DNA of 26,272 nt from Lentisphaeria bacterium (GCA_017540385.1 JAFYBD010000081.1:1-26272), one strand, 5' to 3'; counted from the first letter of the stretch, positions 14,108 through 22,361 are shown. Numbers and translations are program-made. Notes: generated by a model not told the origin, from the sequence alone.

Positions 14108-15469
14108 ATGTTTCTCGGACCCGACTATCTCATCGGAAACGAAACCGGAAAGCGCATCTTCGCCGCCGTAAAGGATCTTCCCATCATGGACCCGCATAAC
14201 CATGCCGACGTCGCGGCCATCGCCCGCAACGAGAACTTCCGCGACGCGTGGGAACTCTTCGCCGCCACGGACCACTATGTGTGGGAAGTCCTCCGAAAGG
14301 CCGGAGTGCCCGAGGACAGGATCACCGGGAACGCGTCCCCCCACGACAAATTCATCTCCATGGCGAACGTGTTCGACCAGCTGGCCGGCAATCCGGTGTA
14401 CGAGTGGATCCACCTCGACCTCCGGTTCCTCGGCGTCACGGAGCTCCTGAGCGCGGAAACCGGCGAGCTCATCTGGACGAAAGTGAACGAAATCCTCGCG
14501 AAGGACGAATGTAAACCCCAGGCGCTGCTGAAACGCATGAACGTGGGCGTGATGTGTTCCACCGACGACCCGGCGGACACGCTGGAACACCACCGGACCG
14601 TGAACCGCGATTTCGGGCGCGTCGTCATCCGCCCGACCTGGCGGCCCGACATGACGATGAAGGCCGGCACGGACGGGTTCCCCGCGTACATCGAACGACT
14701 CGGAGCGCGCTGGGAGACGAAGATCGCCACGCTCGACGATCTGCTGGCGGTGCTTCAGAAATCGCATGACTTCTTCGCGGAAAACGGCTGCCGCGCCAGC
14801 GACCACGGGCTCGAGCTCGCATCGACCGGGACCGGCGACGCCGCGGCCGCCGCCGAAACGTTCCGCAAGGCCCTCGCGGGCGAATCCGTGAGCGCGGACG
14901 AGGTCGCGAACTATGCGAATTATCTGCTGGGCGAATTCGGCGAGATGAACAGCCGGAGCGGCTGGGTCATGCAGCTCCACATCGGAGCGGTGCGCAACGT
15001 CCGCGACTACCTGTTCCGCACGCTCGGCCCGGACTCCGGCGGCGACGTGAGCGACATCTTCCAGTCGCACGAAGGGGCCCTGATCCCGTTCCTGAACCGG
15101 TTCGACGGCCGCCTGAAAGTCGTGCTGTACTGCCTGGACCAGGGGCATCAGGCCACGCTCGCGGCACTGTCGCGTGCGTTCGGCAGCACCGTCCGCCTGG
15201 GCTCCGCCTGGTGGCTCTGCGACACGCCGATCGGGATGAAACGCCAGCTGGAATACATCGGCAGCGTCGACCTCCTGAGCGCGTTCGCGGGCATGGTCTC
15301 CGATTCCCGGAAACTCCTCAGCTACGGATCGCGGTTCGAGATGTTCCGCCGGATCCTGTCGTCCGTCCTGGGCGGCATGGTCGAGGCCGGACAGATGCCG
15401 GAACCCGTCGCGATGAAACTCGCGGGCACGATGTGCTACGAGGGGCCGCTGGCGTTCTTCGACCTCTGA
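14108..15469 (+). CDS. uxaC: Glucuronate (uronate) isomerase
   Basis: A 453-residue member of the amidohydrolase superfamily. It converts D-glucuronate to D-fructuronate and D-galacturonate to D-tagaturonate, the first step of hexuronate breakdown. The metal-site motif DPHNHAD is at residues 28-34. Other family segments are WEVLRKAGVPEDRITG, CSTDDPADTLEHH, MQLHIGAVRN and the LGSAWWLCDT tail region. AAAGGA precedes ATG 14108. No other uronate genes (uxaA, uxaB, kdgK) are in the window. It suggests growth on pectin- or glucuronide-derived sugars in a gut or plant-matter setting. Confidence 0.94.
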   Translation: MFLGPDYLIGNETGKRIFAAVKDLPIMDPHNHADVAAIARNENFRDAWELFAATDHYVWEVLRKAGVPEDRITGNASPHDKFISMANVFDQLAGNPVYEWIHLDLRFLGVTELLSAETGELIWTKVNEILAKDECKPQALLKRMNVGVMCSTDDPADTLEHHRTVNRDFGRVVIRPTWRPDMTMKAGTDGFPAYIERLGARWETKIATLDDLLAVLQKSHDFFAENGCRASDHGLELASTGTGDAAAAAETFRKALAGESVSADEVANYANYLLGEFGEMNSRSGWVMQLHIGAVRNVRDYLFRTLGPDSGGDVSDIFQSHEGALIPFLNRFDGRLKVVLYCLDQGHQATLAALSRAFGSTVRLGSAWWLCDTPIGMKRQLEYIGSVDLLSAFAGMVSDSRKLLSYGSRFEMFRRILSSVLGGMVEAGQMPEPVAMKLAGTMCYEGPLAFFDL

Positions 15470-15507
15470 GGCGAAATCCCCTCAGACCATTTTCTTTTAT
15501 CCGCAGC

Positions 15508-16221
15508 TCAGAAGAGCTGGACGGCTTCGCGCACCGTGGCGATCCAGCTGCAGACGCCGTGGAACTCCTCCCGCGACAGCGTGAGCTTCTTCACGCCTTT
15601 CTGGAGCGGCGTGAGGGTGACGGTGCCGGCATTGCGGCCGTAACGCGCGAAAAGGAACCGGTTTTTCTCCCGGAGCTTCACCAGCACGACCTCGCCGTCG
15701 TCCGGCGCGACGTTCTGGAGCAGCACCTTTGTCCCGGCGGGGAAGAACCCCGCGCGCTTCGCGTCGACCTCCACGGCAAACATGTTCGGCACGACGGTCA
15801 AGGTGAACTTCGCCTGACCGCGAGTCCGTTCCTGAGTCAGCCATTCGAGGGAATCGAACGCAGGATCGTAATCCGCGAGGTCCGAGAAATAAAACAGCGG
15901 AGCGCTATTGAGGTTTTCCCGGGGCGCATCGTAGAACGACGACGCGGCGGGGCGTTCGCGCAGCACGTATTTGGGCTGCGACGAGGTAAGCGCCGGATAG
16001 CGGTAGGAGGGTTCCGGGCCGGTCCCGGTATCGCCGAGATAGCCCTCGATCAGCGGGAAGAGATTGTTCCAGATCGTCGAGTTGATCTTGTGCGTCCGGC
16101 CCTGCAGCCAGTAGGCGACGGTGGTATGGGAGACCCCGACGGACCGGGCGAAGCTGAGGGCGCTTCCGCTCTGTTGGATGGCGGTGCTGATGGCTTGACG
16201 GATCGTTTCGGTAATGACCAT
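15508..16221 (-). CDS. HTH regulator with degenerate S24/LexA-like C-terminal domain
   Basis: A 237-residue regulator. Residues 5-55 form a Cro/CI-like helix-turn-helix (AISTAIQQSGSALSFARSVG, then VSHTTVAYWLQGRTHKI). Residues 141-215 look like an S24 fold: VVPNMFAVEVDAKRAG (143-158), FPAGTKVLLQNV, DDGEVVLVKL and RFLFARYG. Where active S24 proteins have GDSM, this has DAKRAG, and the later Lys position appears to be Ala192, so self-cleavage is not expected. ATG 16221 has AAGGAG 9 bases upstream and a strong promoter. It is divergent from hydCBA, which makes it a candidate regulator of that operon or of itself. A palindrome at 16428-16443 lies between the two. Confidence 0.72.
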   Translation of the reverse strand: MVITETIRQAISTAIQQSGSALSFARSVGVSHTTVAYWLQGRTHKINSTIWNNLFPLIEGYLGDTGTGPEPSYRYPALTSSQPKYVLRERPAASSFYDAPRENLNSAPLFYFSDLADYDPAFDSLEWLTQERTRGQAKFTLTVVPNMFAVEVDAKRAGFFPAGTKVLLQNVAPDDGEVVLVKLREKNRFLFARYGRNAGTVTLTPLQKGVKKLTLSREEFHGVCSWIATVREAVQLF

Positions 16222-16361
16222 GTCTGCTGCTCCTTGATGTTCTGCGGAGGAAACGGGCGCACGGCGACCGGAACAGGCTCCCGGGAACCGCAGTTCGCGC
16301 ACAGAGTATAAAGGGTATCTCTTCAAAATCGATCGGATGGATTGTCAGAGGTGCCCTAAAA

Positions 16362-16390
16362 ACTATACACCGCGATCCAACAACTTTCAA
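16362..16390 (-). promoter_or_regulatory. Promoter of the HTH/S24-like regulator
   Basis: On the minus strand TTGAAA (16390-16385), a 17-bp spacer ending in TG, and TATAGT (16367-16362). It is the closest match to a sigma-70 consensus in the window. The leader to the start codon is about 140 bases. Confidence 0.6.
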
Positions 16391-16427
16391 GCAGTTTTTG
16401 CGAAAGATGTCAACTTTTTTCAAAGAA

Positions 16428-16443
16428 TCGCCAGCTGTGGCGA
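16428..16443. promoter_or_regulatory. Palindrome, candidate operator between the regulator and hydCBA
   Basis: TCGCCA, GCTG, TGGCGA: perfect 6-bp arms around a 4-base centre. It lies 38 bp upstream of the regulator -35 and 84 bp upstream of the hyd -35. The 410-base interval 16222-16631 holds no gene; it contains only the two promoters and this site. Confidence 0.35.
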
Positions 16444-16526
16444 ACGGACACAATTTGCAATCTCGAGAGGGGATAAGAGAGCGCAAAAAAAGACGCGGAA
16501 TTCGTTAATTTTTTATCGAACGGCAC

Positions 16527-16554
16527 TTGTTTTTACGGAAAGAGCTGTTATATT
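16527..16554 (+). promoter_or_regulatory. Promoter of hydCBA
   Basis: TTGTTT (16527-16532), a 16-bp spacer and TATATT (16549-16554), 78 bp before the hydC start. Confidence 0.5.
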
Positions 16555-16631
16555 AAAGGAAAAAAACACCTATTCCCATAAATCACACCATAACAAAACC
16601 CCAAAACTCTCTAAATTGGAGGCTCATCCAA

Positions 16632-17159
16632 ATGGGTGAAATGCATTGTTCCAACGGAGTCTGCGAGATGTCCTCTTGCAAGAGCTCCCAGATGGAGACG
16701 CTCGACGCCTACATCAAAAGTCTGCCCCTGGCGGACTACCCGACCCGCAAGCGCGGATTCCTGATCCAGACCCTCCACCGTGCCCAGTCGATCTTCGGCT
16801 ATCTCCCGGTGGAAGTCCAGTCTTTCGTCGCAGAACGCCTCGGCATCTCCCTGGCCGAAGTCTACGGCGTGATCAGCTTCTACAGCTTCTTCACGGACAA
16901 GCCGATCGGGCGCTTCGCCATCAGCGTCTGCACGGGCACCGCGTGCTTCGTGAAAGGCGCGGCCCAGGTCATGGACGAACTCAAGCGCAAGCTGGGCGTT
17001 TCCGAAGGCGAAACGACCGCCGACGGCAAATACTTCCTCGGCGCGCTCCGCTGCCTCGGCGCATGCAGCATGGCCCCGGTCGTGATGGTCAACGGCCGCG
17101 TGTACGGCCACATGACTCCGGAAAAGGTCCAGGGCCTCCTGGACGACTGCAAAGACTGA
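16632..17159 (+). CDS. hydC: Electron-bifurcating hydrogenase subunit HydC (NuoE-like)
   Basis: A 175-residue NuoE-type protein that carries one [2Fe-2S] cluster in the NADH/ferredoxin-dependent hydrogenase complex. The helical part (about 35-90) has LHRAQSIFGYLPVEV and VYGVISFYSFF. Cluster ligands are C100 and C105 (CTGTAC) and C141 and C145 (CLGAC). The N-terminus adds a Cys-rich stretch with C6, C11 and C16 at regular spacing, which is not part of the usual cluster. TGGAGG lies 9 bases before ATG 16632. It is the first gene of the operon, with hydB 37 bp downstream. Confidence 0.9.
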   Translation: MGEMHCSNGVCEMSSCKSSQMETLDAYIKSLPLADYPTRKRGFLIQTLHRAQSIFGYLPVEVQSFVAERLGISLAEVYGVISFYSFFTDKPIGRFAISVCTGTACFVKGAAQVMDELKRKLGVSEGETTADGKYFLGALRCLGACSMAPVVMVNGRVYGHMTPEKVQGLLDDCKD

Positions 17160-17196
17160 ACGATACTTCCACCGAAAATCAATGGAGAAAACTACA

Positions 17197-19038
17197 ATGA
17201 GAATTGAGTCTCCCGAGGCGCTCGCCAAGTATGCAGCCGATCTGAAGGCGGCCAAACACGCGCCTGTCAAACTGCTCGTTTCCATGGGCACCTGCGGCAT
17301 CGCGGCCGGAACCGGCGAGGTTCTGAAGGCCATCAACAACTTCATCGCCCAGAACAAGCTCGAAGGCAGCTACGACGTCATCGAAGTCGGCTGCATGGGC
17401 CTCTGCTTCGCCGAACCCGTCATCATGCTCACCGACGACAACGGCAAACGCCTCATTTACGGCGACGTGACTCCGCAGCAGATCCCGTCCATCCTCCAGT
17501 CCGGGCTGAACGCTCCTGCCGTCGGCGCGCGCACCCTCGAACGCACCTGGTACTATCCCGAAGACGAGAAGCCGGCCCCGGGCGAACTCCAGGCCCGCAT
17601 CGTGCTCCGCAACACCGGCCGCATCAATCCCGAAGACATCGACCAGTACGTCGCCGAAGGCGGTTACGCCGCCCTCGCGAAGGTCGTCACCTCCATGAAG
17701 CCGCAGGACGTCATCGACGTCATCAGCGCGTCCAATCTCCGCGGCCGCGGCGGCGCCGGATTCCCCACCGGCAAGAAATGGTCTTTCGCCGCAGCCCAGC
17801 CCGAGGGTGAAAAGTTCATCATCTGCAACGCCGACGAAGGCGACCCGGGCGCGTTCATGGACCGCGCCGTGCTCGAAGGCGACCCGAACGCCGTGCTCGA
17901 AGCCATGGCGATCGGCGGCTACGCGATCGGCGCTCACAACGGCGTCATCTACATCCGCGCGGAATATCCGCTGGCGGTGAAGCGCCTCGAAAACGCGATC
18001 AAGCAGGCCGAGGAAAAGGGTTTCCTGGGCAAGAACATCTTCGGCAGCGGATTCGATTTCAAGCTCGAGATCAAGTTCGGCGCAGGCGCGTTCGTCTGCG
18101 GCGAAGAAACCGCCCTGATCCACTCCATCGAGGGCCAGCGCGGCGAACCCACGTTCAAGCCCCCGTTCCCGGCCATCCAGGGCCGCTGGAAGCGCCCGAC
18201 CGTGGTGAACAACGTCGAGACCTACGCCTGCATCGCGGCCATCATCCGCAAGGGCGCCGACTGGTTCAAGACCCTCGGCACCGAGGGTTCCCCCGGGACG
18301 AAAGTCTTCGCCCTCGCCGGCAAGATCTCCAAGGTCGGCCTCGCCGAAGTCCCGATGGGCATGACGCTCCGTCAGATCGTCTATGAGATCGGCGGCGGCA
18401 TCAAGGACGACCGCAAGTTCAAGGCCGTTCAGACCGGCGGTCCCTCCGGCGGCTGCATCACCAGCAAGAACCTCGATCTCCCGATCGACTACGAAGCGCT
18501 GAAATCCATCGGGTCCATGATGGGATCCGGCGGCATGATCGTGATGGACGAGGACGACTGCATGGTCAACATCGCGAAGTTCTTCCTCGACTTCACGGCC
18601 GACGAATCCTGCGGCAAGTGCACCCCGTGCCGCGTCGGCAACCGCCGCATGCTGGAACTCCTGAACAAGATCACCAGCGGCGAAGGCAACATGGAGATCC
18701 TGGAGAAGCTCAAAACGCTCTCCGCGACCATCAAGGACACCGCGCTGTGCGGCCTCGGCCAAACCGCTCCGAACCCCGTTCTCTCCACCCTCGCGAACTT
18801 CGAGGACGAATATCTCGCGCACGTGAAGGATCACCGCTGCCCGGCAGGCGTCTGCACCAACCTGATCCAGTTCACCGTGACCGACAAGTGCGTGGGCTGC
18901 GGCCTCTGCGCGAAACGCTGCCCGGTCGGCGCCATTCAGGGCGAAAAGAAAATGAAACACGTGATCAACGCTGACAAGTGCATCAAGTGCGGCGCGTGCT
19001 TCAACGCCTGCAAGTTCCACGCCATCGCCAAGATCTGA
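17197..19038 (+). CDS. hydB: Electron-bifurcating hydrogenase subunit HydB (NuoF-like, FMN/NADH)
   Basis: A 613-residue flavoprotein subunit. Domains in order: thioredoxin-like [2Fe-2S] (about 1-110; GTCGIAAG with C33, then C66 and C70); NuoF core with the NADH/FMN loops GRGGAGFPTGKKW (from 183) and CNADEGDPGAF (from 210); an SLBB segment; a [4Fe-4S] site ESCGKCTPC (C472, C475, C478, with C518); and a two-cluster ferredoxin tail (C565, C568, C571, C575 and a second set near 594-604). It binds NAD(H) and is the likely bifurcation site. ATG 17197 is preferred over ATG 17182: the GGAG within the first five codons of the longer form is a well-placed ribosome site for 17197. Length is normal for HydB. 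Confidence 0.93.
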   Translation: MRIESPEALAKYAADLKAAKHAPVKLLVSMGTCGIAAGTGEVLKAINNFIAQNKLEGSYDVIEVGCMGLCFAEPVIMLTDDNGKRLIYGDVTPQQIPSILQSGLNAPAVGARTLERTWYYPEDEKPAPGELQARIVLRNTGRINPEDIDQYVAEGGYAALAKVVTSMKPQDVIDVISASNLRGRGGAGFPTGKKWSFAAAQPEGEKFIICNADEGDPGAFMDRAVLEGDPNAVLEAMAIGGYAIGAHNGVIYIRAEYPLAVKRLENAIKQAEEKGFLGKNIFGSGFDFKLEIKFGAGAFVCGEETALIHSIEGQRGEPTFKPPFPAIQGRWKRPTVVNNVETYACIAAIIRKGADWFKTLGTEGSPGTKVFALAGKISKVGLAEVPMGMTLRQIVYEIGGGIKDDRKFKAVQTGGPSGGCITSKNLDLPIDYEALKSIGSMMGSGGMIVMDEDDCMVNIAKFFLDFTADESCGKCTPCRVGNRRMLELLNKITSGEGNMEILEKLKTLSATIKDTALCGLGQTAPNPVLSTLANFEDEYLAHVKDHRCPAGVCTNLIQFTVTDKCVGCGLCAKRCPVGAIQGEKKMKHVINADKCIKCGACFNACKFHAIAKI

Positions 19039-19059
19039 CCGAGAGGAGCATACATTATC

Positions 19060-20802
19060 ATGAGCACCGTCAACCTTACCATCAACGACAAACCCGTCAC
19101 CGTCGAGGCCGGATCCACCATCCTCGAAGCGGCGGAAAAACTCGACATCAAAATCCCGACCCTCTGCCATTTCAAAATGGACGCCTTCCACGTCGAACAC
19201 CGCTGCGGCTCCTGCCGTATCTGCGTGGTCGAAGTCGAACGCCGTCCCAACCTGGCCCCCGCGTGCTGCACGCCGGTCATGGAAGGCATGGTCGTCCACA
19301 CCAATACGCTCCGCGCGATCAACGCGCGCCGCGCCATCCTGGACCTGCTCCTCTCGGATCACCCGAAAGATTGCCTGACCTGCCCGAAGAACCTGAACTG
19401 CGAACTGCAGACCATCGCGCAGGAACTCGGCCTCCACGACCTCCAGTACACGGGCATCCAGTCCACGTACGAGCTCGATGAGAGCAGCTCCGCCATCCGC
19501 CGCAACCTCGACAAGTGCATCATGTGCCGCCGTTGCGAAAACGCCTGCAACAACATCCAGACCGTCGGCGTCCTCTCCGGCGTCGGTCGCGGATTCAACG
19601 CCGTCGTCGCTCCCGCCGGCCTCAAGAAGCTCGCCGACACCCAGTGCGTCTTCTGCGGCCAGTGCGTCCAGGCCTGCCCGGTCGGTGCCCTCACCGAGAT
19701 CGACTACAAGTACGCCGTGTGGCGCGCCCTGAACGACAAGACGAAGACCGTGGTCTTCCAGACCGCTCCCGCCGTCCGCGTCGCCATCGGCGAAGCCTTC
19801 GGCATGGAGCCCGGCTCCATCAGCACCGGCAAGATGGTCACCGCCCTGAAGATGCTCGGCGCGGACAAGGTCTTCGACACCAACTTCTCCGCCGACCTCA
19901 CCATCATGGAAGAGACCACCGAGCTCATCGAACGCGTGAAGAAGAACGAGAATCTCCCGATCCTCACCAGCTGCTGCCCCGGCTGGGTCAAGTTCCTCGA
20001 ACACCAGTTCCCCGAACTCTCCTACATGCCCTCCTCCGCGAAGTCCCCGCAGCAGATGTTCGGCGCCATCGCGAAGAGCTACTACTGCGAGAAGACCGGC
20101 ATCAAGCCGGAAGACCTGATCGTCGTCTCCGTCATGCCCTGCCTCGCCAAGAAGTACGAGGCCGCGCGTCCCGAGTTCACCCGCAACGGCGTCCGCGACG
20201 TCGATATCGTCATCACGACCCGCGAACTCGCGGAAATGTGCCATGAAGCCGGCATCCAGTTCGACAAGCTCGAGGATTCCGCCTACGATTCCCCGCTCGG
20301 CGACGGCACCGGCGCCGCCACCATCTTCGGCGCGTCCGGCGGCGTGCTCGAAGCGGCCCTCCGCACCGCGGCCGACTGGATCTCCGGCAAGGACCTCAAG
20401 GAGATCGACTACAAGCCCGTCCGCGGTCTCGACGGCATCAAGGAAGCCGAAGTCGACGTCGGCGGCATCAAGCTCAAAGCCGCCATCTGCTCCGGCCTCG
20501 GCAACGCCCGCAAGCTCCTCGAGAAGATCAAAGCCGGCGAAGCCAAGTATCACGCCATCGAGATCATGGCCTGCCCCGGCGGCTGCATCGACGGCGGCGG
20601 CCAGCCCTACCACCACGGCAACACCGAGATCCTCAAGAAGCGCATGGAAGCCCTCTATCGCGACGACCTGAATCAGCCGATCCGCAAGTCGCACCAGAAT
20701 CCTTCCATCATCAAGCTCTACGAAGAATACCTCGGCGAGCCCGGCAGCCATCTGGCGCATCAGCTCCTCCACACCACGTACACCGCCCGCAAGAAATTCT
20801 GA
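19060..20802 (+). CDS. hydA: [FeFe] hydrogenase catalytic subunit HydA, group A bifurcating type
   Basis: A 580-residue catalytic subunit. Order: N-terminal [2Fe-2S] domain (CHF..RCGSCRICVVEV), His-ligated [4Fe-4S] site (HPKDCLTCPKNLNC), two-cluster ferredoxin (CIMCRRCENAC and CVFCGQCVQACP), then the H-cluster domain. The H-cluster motifs are intact: TSCCPGW (303-309), MPCLAKKYE and MACPGGCIDGGGQP. A small-subunit-like tail ends with YEEYLGEPGSHLAHQLLHT. It reduces protons with electrons from HydBC. AGGAG precedes ATG 19060 with an 11-base spacing, and the gene is 21 bp after hydB. The maturases HydE, HydF and HydG are not in the window. Two hairpins follow. Confidence 0.95.
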   Translation: MSTVNLTINDKPVTVEAGSTILEAAEKLDIKIPTLCHFKMDAFHVEHRCGSCRICVVEVERRPNLAPACCTPVMEGMVVHTNTLRAINARRAILDLLLSDHPKDCLTCPKNLNCELQTIAQELGLHDLQYTGIQSTYELDESSSAIRRNLDKCIMCRRCENACNNIQTVGVLSGVGRGFNAVVAPAGLKKLADTQCVFCGQCVQACPVGALTEIDYKYAVWRALNDKTKTVVFQTAPAVRVAIGEAFGMEPGSISTGKMVTALKMLGADKVFDTNFSADLTIMEETTELIERVKKNENLPILTSCCPGWVKFLEHQFPELSYMPSSAKSPQQMFGAIAKSYYCEKTGIKPEDLIVVSVMPCLAKKYEAARPEFTRNGVRDVDIVITTRELAEMCHEAGIQFDKLEDSAYDSPLGDGTGAATIFGASGGVLEAALRTAADWISGKDLKEIDYKPVRGLDGIKEAEVDVGGIKLKAAICSGLGNARKLLEKIKAGEAKYHAIEIMACPGGCIDGGGQPYHHGNTEILKKRMEALYRDDLNQPIRKSHQNPSIIKLYEEYLGEPGSHLAHQLLHTTYTARKKF

Positions 20803-20820
20803 GCGGCGCGCGCGAACGAA

Positions 20821-20857
20821 GCGCATGTTATCAGGATGAGAACCTGGTAGCATGCGC
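20821..20857 (+). other. Long imperfect hairpin after hydA
   Basis: Arms 20821-20835 and 20843-20857 pair over 15 positions, with two G-T wobbles, around the loop ATGAGAA. There is no T run after it. It may protect the hydCBA message at its 3' end, or act with the next hairpin. Confidence 0.6.
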
Positions 20858-20874
20858 CGCATGAGCAAAAATCA

Positions 20875-20903
20875 CCCGGAATGGACCTCAAATCCATTCC
20901 GGG
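20875..20903 (+). terminator. Probable terminator of hydCBA
   Basis: CCCGGAATGGA (20875-20885) pairs perfectly with TCCATTCCGGG (20893-20903) around a 7-base loop. A short GTTTAAAT tract follows rather than a full T run. On the other strand the hairpin is followed by TTTTT after a few bases. Confidence 0.55.
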
Positions 20904-20911
20904 GTTTAAAT

Positions 20912-20955
20912 CAAACATAACAACAACAATTTTCAAAAGTCCCAAACATAACAAC
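20912..20955 (+). repeat. 13-bp direct repeat before the restriction gene
   Basis: CAAACATAACAAC occurs at 20912-20924 and 20943-20955, 31 bp apart start to start (about three helical turns). The pair ends 27 bp before the endonuclease start and could be a regulator binding site. No controller protein gene is seen. Confidence 0.5.
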
Positions 20956-20981
20956 TCTTATTTATCAGAATGGGGGAAAAT

Positions 20982-21638
20982 ATGTCAATGGATTTGAGCA
21001 AATGGGTTCCAAAAGACATTTCAGATAAATATGAATTGTTCAACTACAATCATGCCGCGGAAATCCTTTCTCAATCGTTTCCGTCGGAATGGGACGAAAT
21101 TTGTCAAGCTCTCCGATCTTTTAGTATTACGATAGCGGACATTACCACTGCTGGCGGAAACGAGTCATCTATTCCGCCAAAACTTGCTTCATGTCTTGAG
21201 CCGCGAGAATGGAAAGAAATCCGAATATCTGGGGACTTGATCATCAAATTCTACCCTCGCAGGGGCAAAAAAGGTACTTTCTCGGATATTCCGTTTGATC
21301 AGAAAACCATTTCAAATTACATTGATGGTCATAATATCGACTTCGTAAAAAACCGTGTTGCAGTTGACTTCGAGTGGAACAGCAAAGATCAAACCTTTGA
21401 TCGGGACCTGTTTGCCATGCGCACCTACTACGAATGTGACATTATCAGTGTCGGGATCATAATTACTAGATCGGAGTCTTTGAATAAGGTCTTTGATGAA
21501 CTTGGTAAAGAGATTAAGGCCAAGTATGGTTCCAGCACAACTTGGATGGGGAAACTGCTTCCACGCTTAGATTCTCGCAGACATGGAGGATGTCCGATTC
21601 TGGCTATTGGTATCACTCCTGACTGCATTCATGAATAG
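20982..21638 (+). CDS. BglII-like type II restriction endonuclease
   Basis: A 218-residue protein resembling the BglII/BstYI endonuclease family. The N-terminus has the ELFNYNHAAEIL segment (compare DYNHADEIL in BglII). The probable active site is NIDFVKNRVAVDFEWN, giving Asp, then Asp-x-Glu, in place of the D...ExQ of BglII. The conserved strand CDIISVGIIITRS and a C-terminal LPRLDSRRHGGCPILAIGI follow. It would cut unmodified DNA at a short palindrome. ATG 20982 is preferred over ATG 20970 because GGGGG within the longer form sits at ribosome-site distance. Codon use is AT-richer than the neighbours. It overlaps the ribosome site of the methyltransferase gene, 13 bp away. Confidence 0.75.
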   Translation: MSMDLSKWVPKDISDKYELFNYNHAAEILSQSFPSEWDEICQALRSFSITIADITTAGGNESSIPPKLASCLEPREWKEIRISGDLIIKFYPRRGKKGTFSDIPFDQKTISNYIDGHNIDFVKNRVAVDFEWNSKDQTFDRDLFAMRTYYECDIISVGIIITRSESLNKVFDELGKEIKAKYGSSTTWMGKLLPRLDSRRHGGCPILAIGITPDCIHE

Positions 21639-21651
21639 GAGGGAAATCGTT

Positions 21652-22335
21652 ATGTCGATGGAAAACAATTATTCTTTTGACGAAACATGTCAGAGCTTTT
21701 TAAGCACCTGCCAAGGCCATAAATTCAGAACGGTGTTGGCTGATCCGCCCTGGCAGTTCAACAATCGCACGGGGAAGGTCGCACCTGAACATAAACGCCT
21801 GAACCGTTATTCCACCATGTCTTTGGATGACATCAAGAGAATTCCTGTGAAATCCGTGACCGATTCTGTCTGTCATTTATACCTCTGGGTTCCAAATGCT
21901 CTTCTGCCGGATGGCCTAGAGGTCATGAAATCCTGGGGATTTCAGTACAAAGCCAACATTATTTGGGAAAAAGTTCGCAAGGATGGCTACCCGGATGGAC
22001 GTGGGGTTGGCTTTTATTTCCGAAATGTTACGGAGATTTTGTTGTTTGGCGTGAAAGGAAACAACTACCGGACGCTTTCGCCTGCAAGAAGTCAGGTGAA
22101 TCTTGTCCGGAGTATGAAACGGGAACATTCCCGGAAACCCGATGAAATCTATCCTCTGATTGAAACCTGCAGCGCAGGTCCATTCTTAGAGATGTTTGCA
22201 CGAGGAGTTCGGAACAATTGGATTTCCTGGGGCAATCAGGCGGACAGCAGTTACGAGCCGACCTGGAATACCTACGCAAACCATACCCATTCGGACCAGG
22301 AAGACTTCTTTTTCGACGAAGCAGTTTTTGGATAA
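21652..22335 (+). CDS. MT-A70 family DNA N6-adenine methyltransferase
   Basis: A 227-residue methyltransferase of the MT-A70 family. The catalytic DPPW motif (ADPPWQFNNRTG) is near residue 30, followed by YSTMSLDDI, LYLWVPNALLPDGLEVM and WGFQYKANIIWEK. The PDEIYPLIETCSAGPFLEMFAR stretch is the family's C-terminal SAM-binding region. It should methylate adenine-N6 and protect the host from the adjacent endonuclease. ATG 21652 has the best ribosome site in the window (AGGAGG, 8 to 9 bases). Endonuclease first and methyltransferase second is a risky order on entry to a new host. Base composition marks it as part of the acquired segment. Confidence 0.88.
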   Translation: MSMENNYSFDETCQSFLSTCQGHKFRTVLADPPWQFNNRTGKVAPEHKRLNRYSTMSLDDIKRIPVKSVTDSVCHLYLWVPNALLPDGLEVMKSWGFQYKANIIWEKVRKDGYPDGRGVGFYFRNVTEILLFGVKGNNYRTLSPARSQVNLVRSMKREHSRKPDEIYPLIETCSAGPFLEMFARGVRNNWISWGNQADSSYEPTWNTYANHTHSDQEDFFFDEAVFG

Positions 22336-22361
22336 ATCCTTTCAAGTCACCTTTTGTATAT

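Noticed and set aside
17182..17196. Upstream ATG of hydB as the start
   Set aside because: GGAG of that ATGGAG sits 9 bases before ATG 17197 and there is no ribosome site for ATG 17182.
17179..20868. A 1229-codon open frame antisense to hydB and hydA
   Set aside because: It is the mirror of GC-rich third codon positions in two clearly real genes; its composition (long runs of Val, Asp, Glu, Arg, Gly, Ala) matches no family and no ribosome site supports it.
20821..20903. tRNA or tmRNA fragment as an island attachment site
   Set aside because: The two hairpins do not form a cloverleaf or carry T-arm sequence; they fit 3'-end or terminator hairpins better.
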